Source: an uncultured Pelagibacteraceae bacterium (GTDB lineage Bacteria; Pseudomonadota; Alphaproteobacteria; Pelagibacterales; Pelagibacteraceae). From it: 36,064 nt of DNA. The number at the start of each line of letters is the position of its first letter. Position 1 is the stretch's first letter. Shown here one piece after another: positions 20,993 through 28,621 of the stretch. The notes beneath the pieces were generated by a model. That model had not been told where the DNA came from and made no database searches. It saw nothing but the letters and a program-made list of their open reading frames with translations. The stretch spans positions 1-36,064 of the forward strand of contig CACHJZ010000005.1 in assembly GCA_902580275.1 (NCBI GenBank). The letters are read 5' to 3'. The translations under genes were made by a program, and so were the position numbers.

Positions 20993-21814
20993 ATGGAAAT
21001 TGCTTCAAAGAAAAATATTGTAAAAAACTGGTTTGTAATTTTACAAGAAATTATTACAAATGATATTGAAAAATTAGAAAAAAAAAAAAATATTTTCAAA
21101 ATTAAAAATTGGTCAAGAGGCCCAAACGAAGGAGGTGGACAATTTCGAATTTTTGAAAATGGTAAGCTGTTTGAGAAAGTAGGTGTAAATTTTTCAGAGG
21201 TTTACGGTAAATTTCCCAAAAAATTTAAAGGACAAATTCCTGGAACGATAAAAAATTCAAATTTTTGGGCATCAGGTATATCAGTTGTTATGCATATGAA
21301 AAATCCTCATATACCTGCTATGCATTTCAATACAAGGTATATTGTTACTTCTCATGGATGGTTTGGGGGTGGTATAGACGTAACGCCATGTTTAAAAGAT
21401 GTAGCTTTAAAAAAATGGCTTCATAATGAATTAAAAAAAACATGTAATATTCATAACAAAAATTATTATAAAAAATATAAAAAATGGTGCGAAAAATATT
21501 TTTTTTTACCTCATAGAAATGAAGAGAGAGGGATTGGTGGTATTTTTTTTGATTACAAAAAAGGGAATTGGGAGAAAGATTTTGCATTTGTTAGAGATAT
21601 TGGATTATCATTTAATAAAATATTTACTGAAATAGTAAAAAAAAAAAGAAAAAAGAAATGGACAACAAAACAAAAAGAGCTTCAACACTTAAAAAGAGGT
21701 AGATACGTTGAGTTCAATCTTTTATATGATAGAGGTACTAAATTTGGATTACAAACAGGAGGGAACGTAGAGGGAATATTAATGTCCTTACCGCCAGTGG
21801 CCAAGTGGAAATAA
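20993..21814 (+). CDS. hemF: Oxygen-dependent coproporphyrinogen III oxidase
   Basis: A 273-residue cytoplasmic enzyme that oxidatively decarboxylates coproporphyrinogen III in haem synthesis using O2. Conserved stretches: RGPNEGGGQFRIFENG, GVNFSEVYGKFP, PAMHFNTRYIV, WFGGGIDVTPC, GIGGIFFDY, and the C-terminal RYVEFNLLYDRGTKFGLQTGG...SLPPVAKW. It is shorter than E. coli HemF, mostly by loop trimming. Being next to trmL and close to petABC puts a haem-synthesis gene beside haem proteins. Codons 29-33 form a run of 13 adenines (21078-21090), and another run of 11 occurs at 21637-21647; the frame is intact. Confidence 0.96.
   Translation: MEIASKKNIVKNWFVILQEIITNDIEKLEKKKNIFKIKNWSRGPNEGGGQFRIFENGKLFEKVGVNFSEVYGKFPKKFKGQIPGTIKNSNFWASGISVVMHMKNPHIPAMHFNTRYIVTSHGWFGGGIDVTPCLKDVALKKWLHNELKKTCNIHNKNYYKKYKKWCEKYFFLPHRNEERGIGGIFFDYKKGNWEKDFAFVRDIGLSFNKIFTEIVKKKRKKKWTTKQKELQHLKRGRYVEFNLLYDRGTKFGLQTGGNVEGILMSLPPVAKWK
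21078..21090 (+). repeat. 13-base poly(A) tract inside hemF
   Basis: An uninterrupted run of 13 adenines near the 5' end of hemF, encoding Glu-Lys-Lys-Lys-Asn. The frame is intact as given; runs of this length are prone to polymerase slippage or sequencing error. Confidence 0.9.
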
Positions 21815-21815
21815 G

Positions 21816-22292
21816 ATGGAAAAAGAACCTATAACTGTAACTGGTTTGGAAAAACTAAAAAACGAATTGGTTTTTTTAAAAGAAAAAAAAAGACCAGAGA
21901 TTGTTACAGCAATATCTGAAGCAAGATCACATGGAGATTTAAAAGAAAACGCTGAGTATCATGCAGCCAAAGAACAACAATCTTTAAATGAAGGACGAAT
22001 AGAGGAAATAAATGATTTAATTGCTCGTGCAAATGTGATTGATGTAACAAAACTAACAAACGATGGTAAGGTAATTTTTGGTTCGACAGTTTATTTAATA
22101 AATTTAGATACTGATGAAAAAATTGATTATAAAATTGTTGGAAAAGACGAAGCTGATTTAAAAAAAAAATTAATTTTTTTTAAATCACCCATAGGAAAAG
22201 GTTTAATTGGTAAAAATAAAGGTGACCTTGTAGAAATTAATACGCCAGCAGGTACTAAAAATTTTGAAATTAAGGATGTAAAATATATTTAA
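21816..22292 (+). CDS. greA: Transcript cleavage/elongation factor GreA
   Basis: A 158-residue factor that inserts its coiled coil into the RNA polymerase secondary channel and stimulates cleavage of backtracked RNA. The N-terminal coiled coil (about 1-75) carries the tip motif SHGDLKENAEYHAAKE with the catalytic Asp and Glu, and the C-terminal FKBP-like domain has ISPIGKGLIGKNKGDLVEI-type sequence (here FKSPIGKGLIGK). It starts one base after hemF and ends in a TTAA shared with the stop of cca on the other strand. Confidence 0.97.
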   Translation: MEKEPITVTGLEKLKNELVFLKEKKRPEIVTAISEARSHGDLKENAEYHAAKEQQSLNEGRIEEINDLIARANVIDVTKLTNDGKVIFGSTVYLINLDTDEKIDYKIVGKDEADLKKKLIFFKSPIGKGLIGKNKGDLVEINTPAGTKNFEIKDVKYI

Positions 22293-23563
22293 TTTTTTAG
22301 TATTTTTTTTAAATTTTTATCAGAAATTTTAAAATTGTTATTAATCCAGATATTCTCTATTTCTTTTAGTTTTTCGCCTACGGTTTCTCCCTCGGGAATA
22401 CCATAATCCTTAATTAAATCACCTCCGGTGATTGGTAATTTAGGTAACTCCTTATTTTTAAAATAATTAATCTGATTAACTAAACTTTTATCAAATTTTT
22501 TAGAAGTAAATATTTTGTAATTTAAAATATCAATCAATCCCTCTTTACCATTAAAATAAAATATTTTCCAAAGATTTTGAGACGTAAATTTAATAGGCGA
22601 TTTTTTGCTAAAATAAAAATTTTTAATTGATTTTATTCTTTTTTGATTTTTTTTTGAAATATTAAATTTATAAAAAAAATAATCAGAGTTATCTGTATCA
22701 TCTAATATCAAAAGCGATAAGAAAAGCACAAAATCTAGACTATACAAGTTTGATTTTGTATAATCATTTAATTTTTTAAATAATTCAATTTGTTTAAACT
22801 CTGGAAAAACTGCGGAAATTATTTCGTAAGAAAATTCATTTTCGCATAATTTTATAAAGCAATTTGATTTAAAGGTTTTATTCAATTCATCTAGCAATCT
22901 CTCTGATGAGAGCCTTTTTATACCTACTATATTTCTTTTAATTATTTTTTTAACTACTAAACTGTGCTCGTTTTTGCTATATAACGTAAAAAATCTAAAA
23001 TACCTCAGTATTCTTAGGTAATCTTCTTTTATTCTTTTTTCTGTTTCCCCTACAAATTTTATTAATCCATTTTCTAAATCTTTTTTCCCATCAAAAGGAT
23101 CGAATAAGTTTCCATTAATATCTGCATATATGGAGTTAATCGTAAAGTCGCGTCTTTCTGCGTCTTTAATCCAATCAGTTGTAAATTTTATTTCTGCATG
23201 ACGTCCATCTGTTTTAATATCGCTTCTTAAAGAAGTAATTTCGAATTTATCATTTTCTATTAAAGCTGTAATTGTTCCATGTTCAATACCAGTCTCAAAA
23301 TATTTTACATTTTTATTTTCCAGAGCTTCTTTTACTTTTGTTGGTTCTATATTTGTTGCTAGATCGATATCATCAACTTTTTCATTATTAATTATTTTTC
23401 TTACACATCCTCCAACATATCTTACCTCGGCTTCGTTTGAATAACTCTCAATAGCATTGAAAATTTTTTCTACATTGGTATTTTTTCGTAGCTTGATAAA
23501 TCTGTGATTGATAGTGTTTAGATTTTTTGTTGAAGCAAAGATTGTATTTAAAATTTTATGCAT
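22289..23563 (-). CDS. cca: CCA-adding tRNA nucleotidyltransferase
   Basis: A 424-residue class II nucleotidyltransferase that builds or repairs the 3' CCA of tRNAs. Visible: VRYVGGCVRKII (GG at 51-52), catalytic DIDLAT (D65, D67), the RRDFTINSIY motif, DPFDGKKDLENGLIKFVG, and RILRYFRFF; the C-terminal half is helical and divergent. The start ATG is only three bases after the 3' end of tRNA-Gln on the same strand and no in-frame alternative start was found before the conserved domain. With no room for a Shine-Dalgarno outside the tRNA, release by tRNA 3' processing would leave an essentially leaderless message. Its stop shares TTAA with greA. Confidence 0.93.
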   Translation of the reverse strand: MHKILNTIFASTKNLNTINHRFIKLRKNTNVEKIFNAIESYSNEAEVRYVGGCVRKIINNEKVDDIDLATNIEPTKVKEALENKNVKYFETGIEHGTITALIENDKFEITSLRSDIKTDGRHAEIKFTTDWIKDAERRDFTINSIYADINGNLFDPFDGKKDLENGLIKFVGETEKRIKEDYLRILRYFRFFTLYSKNEHSLVVKKIIKRNIVGIKRLSSERLLDELNKTFKSNCFIKLCENEFSYEIISAVFPEFKQIELFKKLNDYTKSNLYSLDFVLFLSLLILDDTDNSDYFFYKFNISKKNQKRIKSIKNFYFSKKSPIKFTSQNLWKIFYFNGKEGLIDILNYKIFTSKKFDKSLVNQINYFKNKELPKLPITGGDLIKDYGIPEGETVGEKLKEIENIWINNNFKISDKNLKKILKN

Positions 23564-23566
23564 ATC

Positions 23567-23641
23567 TGGCTGGGGCGCTAGGATTCGAACCTAGGAATGG
23601 CGGTACCAAAAACCGCTGCCTTACCACTTGGCTACGCCCCA
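23567..23641 (-). tRNA. tRNA-Gln (anticodon UUG)
   Basis: A 75-nt cloverleaf read on the minus strand. Acceptor TGGGGCG pairs with CGCCCCA, D arm GCC/GGC with GTGGTAA loop, anticodon stem GCGGT/ACCGC with loop TTTTGGT giving anticodon TTG, T arm CTAGG/CCTAG with loop TTCGAAT, discriminator G and an encoded CCA. It lies 28 bases after the ispE stop and three bases before the cca start codon, all on the same strand, so it may be part of a TPR-ispE-tRNA-cca transcript. A TATAAA at 23659-23654 could serve as its own -10, but no convincing -35 is present. Confidence 0.97.
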
Positions 23642-23669
23642 AAATTTATCTATTTTATATCGCAACTTT

Positions 23670-24509
23670 TTATATAATTTTTGTTACAATACACAAACAA
23701 TTATTTAATTTCCTTTTATAAATTTTCAACGCATTTTTTGCAAATTTATTTGAATTAAAATACATAATTATCGCAGATCCAGAACCCGTCATTCTCACAA
23801 AATTAGCTTGTTTATTTTGATTGAGTAAATTTTTAATTCTTTTTAAAGCTGGATATAAATCAAAGGCGCTTTTTTCTAAGTCGTTTTTACCATTAAGAAT
23901 CACATTTTTAACAATTTTTTTTTTTGCTATGTTAAATTCAGACTTAGAGAAAGTTTTGTTTGATGAATATATTTTCTTAGTTGAACAACCAAAGTTGGGT
24001 TTAACAATTAAAATATGATATTTTTTTATATTTGTGATTTCTTTAATAGATCCATCTTTAAATAAAATCTTTGGCTTACTATTCAAGCCTAGAATGACAT
24101 CTGAGCCAATTTTTAAAGAATATTTTTTTAATTTTCTTAAATTTATAAGCTTTTTTTTATAAAAATAATTTAATAGATTGGCTGCATTCATTGACCCGCC
24201 TCCCATACCAGATTGAAGCGGAATTTCTTTTTTTATAATAATTTTATATTTATTTTTTAATGTATTATCTTTATCTAATAAGCTAAGTAGCTTTGAAACT
24301 GTATTTTTTTTTGTAATATTTTTTGAAAATTTTCCTATAAATTTAACTTTATGATTTTTTGAGTTATACTTAGTTATATAAATTTTATCAGATAGTTTTA
24401 CAAAACAAACAAGTGATTCAATTAAATGCAATTTTTTTTTTTTTAATTTTCTTATTACATTTAAATTTAGATTTATCTTTGCTCGAGAATTAATTCTATA
24501 AGCTCTCAT
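23670..24509 (-). CDS. ispE: 4-diphosphocytidyl-2-C-methyl-D-erythritol kinase
   Basis: A 279-residue GHMP kinase of the non-mevalonate (MEP) isoprenoid pathway. The N-terminal RAKINLNLNV substrate-binding strand, the ATP loop IPLQSGMGGGSMNAANLL, and the C-terminal RMTGSGSAIIMYF motif 3 are all present. It is shorter and more lysine-rich than E. coli IspE. Codons 22-26 contain a run of 13 adenines on the coding strand (24444-24432). It follows the TPR gene after five bases, a pairing also found in other alphaproteobacteria, and precedes tRNA-Gln. Confidence 0.92.
   Translation of the reverse strand: MRAYRINSRAKINLNLNVIRKLKKKKLHLIESLVCFVKLSDKIYITKYNSKNHKVKFIGKFSKNITKKNTVSKLLSLLDKDNTLKNKYKIIIKKEIPLQSGMGGGSMNAANLLNYFYKKKLINLRKLKKYSLKIGSDVILGLNSKPKILFKDGSIKEITNIKKYHILIVKPNFGCSTKKIYSSNKTFSKSEFNIAKKKIVKNVILNGKNDLEKSAFDLYPALKRIKNLLNQNKQANFVRMTGSGSAIIMYFNSNKFAKNALKIYKRKLNNCLCIVTKII
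24432..24444 (-). repeat. 13-base poly(A) tract (coding strand) inside ispE
   Basis: A run of 13 thymines on the plus strand, read as adenines encoding four lysines near the N-terminus of IspE. The frame is intact. Confidence 0.9.
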
Positions 24510-24514
24510 TATTT

Positions 24515-26197
24515 TTAAGATAAGCCGTTGATTAATTTCACCTTTATTTTTTCTATCATTTCTTTTTCGGCATCTTCCATTTTCAGTACACTATTCCAGA
24601 AATAGTTTGCTTGAATTTTTCTATTCAATTTCCATAGAATATCTCCATAATGATCGTTTACGATAGGATCATCTGGCATTAACTCTAAAGCTCTTCGCAT
24701 ATATTTTTCAGCATCATTATATTTTCCTACTAAAAAATACCCCCACCCTACTGAGTCAATAATATAAGGATCATTTTCATTTTCTTTATAAGCTTTCTCC
24801 AGCATTAATATAGCTCTATTAATATTATGATTACGCTCCAACCATGAGTAAGCTAAATAATTTAATACATATGAATTATTTGGTATTATTTTTAATGCTT
24901 CTAATAAATCTTTATCAGATTTTTCGTATTTGCCTATCCTTTCAAAACTTCCACCTCTCTTGTAAAGTAAATCTGCATAATTTAGAGTATCTCTTTTCAT
25001 AATACTCATTACAGAGGTATATAAATTAATTGCTTTCTCATATTTTTTAGAATTTTTGTAAATAGTCGCTAGATCGAACAGAATTTTAGTTGATGGATTT
25101 TTAATATTCTTAAAATTTTTTTCAATGTATTTTAAAGCTTCTTCTTTATTTTGTTTTTCGGTGATTATCTTTGCTTTTTGCTTAATTTTAAACCAGTAAT
25201 AAAGATCATCTTTTGAATTAAATAATTCTAAAACTTTTAAACTTTGTTCGTAATTCTCGTTTAGGTAATAGTTATCTGCCATTAATGATAAATTTATTTT
25301 AAATTTTTTATTTAAAAAATATGAGATATTTAGGTAAAAATTTGATTGTTCGTATTCTTCTTGAGATGAATATAAATTAGAAACTAAATAAAAAAACTCA
25401 GCTAAGATGTCATTTTCATTTTTACAAGAAAATATTTGCTTTATTTCATTAAAATTACTTTTATCGATCCATGATTTTGTTTGTAAGATTATTAAGTTGC
25501 TAGATAATTCGTCAATTTCCAATGAAATTTCTTTAACTAAATCAAATCTTTTTTCATGAATAAGATAATTTACATAAAAAAATAAATATCTCGAATAGTC
25601 AGCCGCTTCAGAACTTTGCAATCTTACAAAGTAGTCTAGAGTTTTTGGATTATTTAAATAACAACTTTGAAATGCATTATTAATGGCTATTAAATTACCA
25701 AAATTAGATTTGAAATTACTCATTTTTTTTTCTTTAAATGTATATGTGTAATCTCTTAATGTCTCATAAATAACCTTCTCAAAAGTTCCATCCTCAATGT
25801 ATTCAGCAATCCTATCTAGATATATTTTAGTTTTATCAAAATTTTTTTTAATAATACTATCTATCAATAAAAGCAACTGTGCTTCAAAAAATTCTGATTG
25901 GTTTTTATTCTTCAAAAACTTTATTTCTTGAATGGCCCTATCAACATTTTGATTTAGCACTAATGATAAAATCAATCTCTTAGAATACTCTTCATGTTTA
26001 TTTAATAATTGTTTAGAAGATTTAAAATATTTAAGAGCCTGCTCGTTTTTTTGGTTATTATGAGAAATTACTCCTGAAAAATAATTTGATAAATTTTTGG
26101 GGTTAAAATCTTCTGAATAAATATTTTTTGATTTCGCCTCAGCGGTGAAAAAAATTATAAATATAGTAAAGATTATTTTAATTTTTTTTGTTATCAT
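24515..26197 (-). CDS. Secreted tetratricopeptide-repeat protein
   Basis: A 560-residue protein with an N-terminal hydrophobic signal segment (about residues 5-22, ending near AEAKS), so it should act in the periplasm or at the outer membrane. The N-terminal two thirds look like irregular helical repeats; clear TPR units occur from about residue 370 to 540 (LFDLATIYKNSKKYEKAINLY, DLLEALKIIPNNSYVLNYLAYSWLE, YIIDSVGWGYFLVGKYNDAEKYMRRALELMPDD). Homologous TPR proteins sit upstream of ispE in many alphaproteobacteria but no specific function is established that I can assign. Its start codon is seven bases from the divergent uracil-DNA glycosylase start. Confidence 0.82.
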   Translation of the reverse strand: MITKKIKIIFTIFIIFFTAEAKSKNIYSEDFNPKNLSNYFSGVISHNNQKNEQALKYFKSSKQLLNKHEEYSKRLILSLVLNQNVDRAIQEIKFLKNKNQSEFFEAQLLLLIDSIIKKNFDKTKIYLDRIAEYIEDGTFEKVIYETLRDYTYTFKEKKMSNFKSNFGNLIAINNAFQSCYLNNPKTLDYFVRLQSSEAADYSRYLFFYVNYLIHEKRFDLVKEISLEIDELSSNLIILQTKSWIDKSNFNEIKQIFSCKNENDILAEFFYLVSNLYSSQEEYEQSNFYLNISYFLNKKFKINLSLMADNYYLNENYEQSLKVLELFNSKDDLYYWFKIKQKAKIITEKQNKEEALKYIEKNFKNIKNPSTKILFDLATIYKNSKKYEKAINLYTSVMSIMKRDTLNYADLLYKRGGSFERIGKYEKSDKDLLEALKIIPNNSYVLNYLAYSWLERNHNINRAILMLEKAYKENENDPYIIDSVGWGYFLVGKYNDAEKYMRRALELMPDDPIVNDHYGDILWKLNRKIQANYFWNSVLKMEDAEKEMIEKIKVKLINGLS

Positions 26198-26204
26198 TTA
26201 AAAA

Positions 26205-26894
26205 ATGGTCAATAAAGAAATCTTAAATCAAGAGTTTTTAAAATCAATAGAATCTGAGTATATTTTCGATAGCGCGCCTATAAACCGCTTTAGAAAAAAT
26301 GAAGAAAATGATGGGATTGATAAAAAATTGATAGATCTGAAAGATAAAATAAAATCAATTAAGGATTGTGAGCTTAAAAAATTTGCAAAAAACTTAGTTT
26401 TCAGTGATGGCAATTCAAATAGCCAAATTATGTTGGTGGGTGAAGGGCCAGGGGAGAAAGAGGATATTCAAGGTAAACCATTTGTTGGGGATGCTGGGAT
26501 ATTGCTCAACAAGATGTTAAATGCAATTAAAATCAAAAGGGAAAATATTTATATCACTAATGTAGTTAATTATAGACCTCCCAAAAATAGAAAGCCTGAA
26601 ATTTCAGAAATCAATAGATATTCAGTTTTTTTACGTGAACATATTTCAATTATAAACCCAAAAATATTGATACTAATGGGCAGTACAGCTATGGAAGCTT
26701 TATTTGGTCAAAAACTCAAAATATCAAAAGAGAGAGGTAAATGGAAAGAAATAATAATTAACCAAAAAACTTTTCTAACAATTCTTACTTTTCATCCAGC
26801 TTATTTATTAAGACAGCCCGATCAAAAAAAATTTGCTTGGGAAGACTTAAAAAATATAAGAAAAAAAATCGACGAATTAAAAATTAAGATTTAA
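26205..26894 (+). CDS. Uracil-DNA glycosylase, family 4-like, with degenerate Fe-S ligands
   Basis: A 229-residue base-excision repair glycosylase that removes uracil from DNA. Motif A GEGPGEKEDIQGKPFVGDAG (residues 79-98) and the C-terminal HPAYLLRQP (about 197-205) match family 4. By eye alignment to the remembered Thermus family-4 enzyme, only one of four cluster cysteines remains (C55); the others are I52, Y123 and Y139, and the protein contains no other cysteine. It therefore probably lacks the 4Fe-4S cluster. About 40 extra N-terminal residues include DSAPINRF, found in alphaproteobacterial homologues. It is coupled to rnhB by a TAATG stop-start. Confidence 0.85.
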   Translation: MVNKEILNQEFLKSIESEYIFDSAPINRFRKNEENDGIDKKLIDLKDKIKSIKDCELKKFAKNLVFSDGNSNSQIMLVGEGPGEKEDIQGKPFVGDAGILLNKMLNAIKIKRENIYITNVVNYRPPKNRKPEISEINRYSVFLREHISIINPKILILMGSTAMEALFGQKLKISKERGKWKEIIINQKTFLTILTFHPAYLLRQPDQKKFAWEDLKNIRKKIDELKIKI

Positions 26895-27472
26895 TGAAAA
26901 AAGTAATTGCTGGAGTTGATGAGGTTGGTAGAGGAAGTTTGGTAGGTCCAGTTTTTGCTGCCTCTGTAGTATTTAAAAAAAATGTAGATAAAAAAAAAAT
27001 TATAGACTCAAAAAAATTATCAAGAAATCAAAGAAACTTATTAGAAAAATATATTAAAAAAAATAGTATTTGGACAGTTGGCTCTGCTTCATTGAAAGAA
27101 ATCGAGAAATTAAATATATTGAATGCAAGCTTGCTAGCAATGAAACGATCAATAAAAAAACTAAAATCTAAACCATCGTTAATAATGATCGATGGTAACA
27201 AGTTACCAATTATGAGTGGTTACAAATTAAAGTCTATAATTAAGGGTGACGAAAAAGTAGCTGAAATCTCCGCAGCTTCTATTATTGCTAAAGTTTCTAG
27301 AGATAGACTTATTTCAAAAATGTCAAAAAAATTCACAAAATATGCTTGGAATAGAAATTCAGGCTACGGAACAAAAGAGCATTTGAAAGCTATCAAAAAA
27401 TTTGGTGTAACAAAGCATCATAGAAAAACATTTGGTCCTATACACAATATATTGAGTCCCAAAAAAATTTAG
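26894..27472 (+). CDS. rnhB: Ribonuclease HII
   Basis: A 192-residue nuclease that cuts RNA embedded in DNA, including single ribonucleotides. The N-terminal GVDEVGRGSLVGPV holds the catalytic D9 and E10 and the GR(G) substrate-sensing motif; D100 is in LIMIDGNKL; and EISAASIIAKVSRDRL followed by YGTKEHLKAIKKFG completes the family pattern. Start overlaps the glycosylase stop by one base. It is followed by ccrM, the same order as in Caulobacter and other alphaproteobacteria. One GANTC site falls within its last codons (27454-27458). Confidence 0.96.
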   Translation: MKKVIAGVDEVGRGSLVGPVFAASVVFKKNVDKKKIIDSKKLSRNQRNLLEKYIKKNSIWTVGSASLKEIEKLNILNASLLAMKRSIKKLKSKPSLIMIDGNKLPIMSGYKLKSIIKGDEKVAEISAASIIAKVSRDRLISKMSKKFTKYAWNRNSGYGTKEHLKAIKKFGVTKHHRKTFGPIHNILSPKKI

Positions 27473-27530
27473 TAACAAGAAGAGTCCCTTTTTTTCAATC
27501 ACTGGTTGACGAAGATTCTAGTCTGGAGTC
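27454..27530. promoter_or_regulatory. Cluster of four GANTC methylation sites upstream of ccrM
   Basis: GAGTC at 27454-27458, GAGTC at 27482-27486, GATTC at 27514-27518 and GAGTC at 27526-27530. GANTC is the sequence methylated by CcrM. At the base composition of this window about 0.2 sites would be expected in this 77-base span (estimate from base frequencies). Two of the four lie inside the candidate ccrM promoter. Confidence 0.7.
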
Positions 27531-27534
27531 TAAT
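27506..27534 (+). promoter_or_regulatory. Candidate ccrM promoter (TTGACG-N17-TCTAAT)
   Basis: TTGACG (27506-27511) and TCTAAT (27529-27534) are each five-of-six matches to the sigma-70 consensus with ideal 17-base spacing. Transcription would begin near 27541, leaving only six to ten bases before the ATG at 27548 or 27551, so the message would be almost leaderless. GATTC lies in the spacer and GAGTC overlaps the first two bases of the -10. Confidence 0.6.
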
Positions 27535-27547
27535 AAAATTTTAAAAA

Positions 27548-28621
27548 ATGATGTTAAAGAATTTACACAATAAAATTTTAAATGCAGATAGTCTCAAAGA
27601 GCTAAAAAAAATTCCTGATGAAACATTTGATTTAATATTTGCAGACCCACCATATAATTTACAATTACAAAATAGTTTAATTAGACCTGATAGATCAAAA
27701 GTAAATGCTGTAAATGATAAATGGGATCAGTTTGAAAGTTTTAAAACATACGACAATTTCACAACAGTGTGGTTAAGAGAATGTAAAAGAATCTTAAAAA
27801 AAAATGGATCTATTTGGGTAATTGGAAGCTATCATAATATATTCAGAGTAGGAAAAATAATACAAGATTTAGGTTTTTGGATTTTGAATGATGTGATCTG
27901 GAATAAAAATAATCCAATGCCAAATTTTAGGGGATCAAGATTCACAAATGCGCATGAAACTTTGATATGGGCATCAAAAAGTAAAAAATCAAAATATACA
28001 TTCAATTATCAATCAATGAAATGTTTTAACGATGACCTGCAGATGAGATCTACATGGAATTTACCCATATGTAATGGTAAAGAGAGATTAAAAAATAATG
28101 GAGTGAAAGTCCATTCTACTCAGAAACCAGAGGCCCTTCTTCATAGAATCATACTAGCCTCTTCAAATAAAAATAGTTTTATATTTGATCCTTTTTTAGG
28201 ATCTGGAACAACAGCTGTAGTTTCGAAAAAACTAGGTAGATCGTATTTTGGTATCGAGAAAGAAAAAGTTTATTACGAAGCCGCGAGTAGGAGATTACAA
28301 AATACAAAAGAGATTAAAGATGAATATTTAGATGTAATTCAAAATAATAAATCAAAACCAAGAATTCCTTTCGGATCATTAATTGAATTAGGTGTAATTA
28401 AACCAGGAGTAGAAATTTATGATAAAAAAAAGGAAATTTATGCAAAAGTTATGGTCGATGGAAGTATAAAATATAAGCAGAATGAGGGATCAATTCACAA
28501 GGTGGCTGCTAAAATATTGGGTTCTGAAAGTTGCAATGGCTGGACCTATTGGCATTATCAGTCAGGAAAGATCTTAAAACCAATCGATGATCTTAGACAA
28601 AGATTAAGACCAAGAAATTAA
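27548..28621 (+). CDS. ccrM: Adenine-specific DNA methyltransferase, CcrM type (GANTC)
   Basis: A 357-residue N6-adenine methyltransferase of the beta class, nearly identical in length to Caulobacter CcrM. The catalytic DPPYNL (residues 33-38) precedes the SAM motif FDPFLGSGTT (near residue 220), the beta-group order. NFRGSRFTNAHETLIWASK and HSTQKPEALLHRII are typical. The C-terminal segment from about residue 275 (LIELGVIKPG...WTYWHYQSGK) is the RAMA-type domain of CcrM. It methylates GANTC after replication and acts as a cell-cycle epigenetic signal in alphaproteobacteria. Two consecutive ATG codons allow a start at 27548 or 27551. Its stop shares TTAA with the convergent monooxygenase gene. 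Confidence 0.95.
   Translation: MMLKNLHNKILNADSLKELKKIPDETFDLIFADPPYNLQLQNSLIRPDRSKVNAVNDKWDQFESFKTYDNFTTVWLRECKRILKKNGSIWVIGSYHNIFRVGKIIQDLGFWILNDVIWNKNNPMPNFRGSRFTNAHETLIWASKSKKSKYTFNYQSMKCFNDDLQMRSTWNLPICNGKERLKNNGVKVHSTQKPEALLHRIILASSNKNSFIFDPFLGSGTTAVVSKKLGRSYFGIEKEKVYYEAASRRLQNTKEIKDEYLDVIQNNKSKPRIPFGSLIELGVIKPGVEIYDKKKEIYAKVMVDGSIKYKQNEGSIHKVAAKILGSESCNGWTYWHYQSGKILKPIDDLRQRLRPRN

Noticed and set aside
27541..27557. Possible CtrA site (two TTAA half sites) at the ccrM start
   Set aside because: The two TTAA sequences are nine bases apart, not the seven of the CtrA consensus, and TTAA is very common in this AT-rich DNA.
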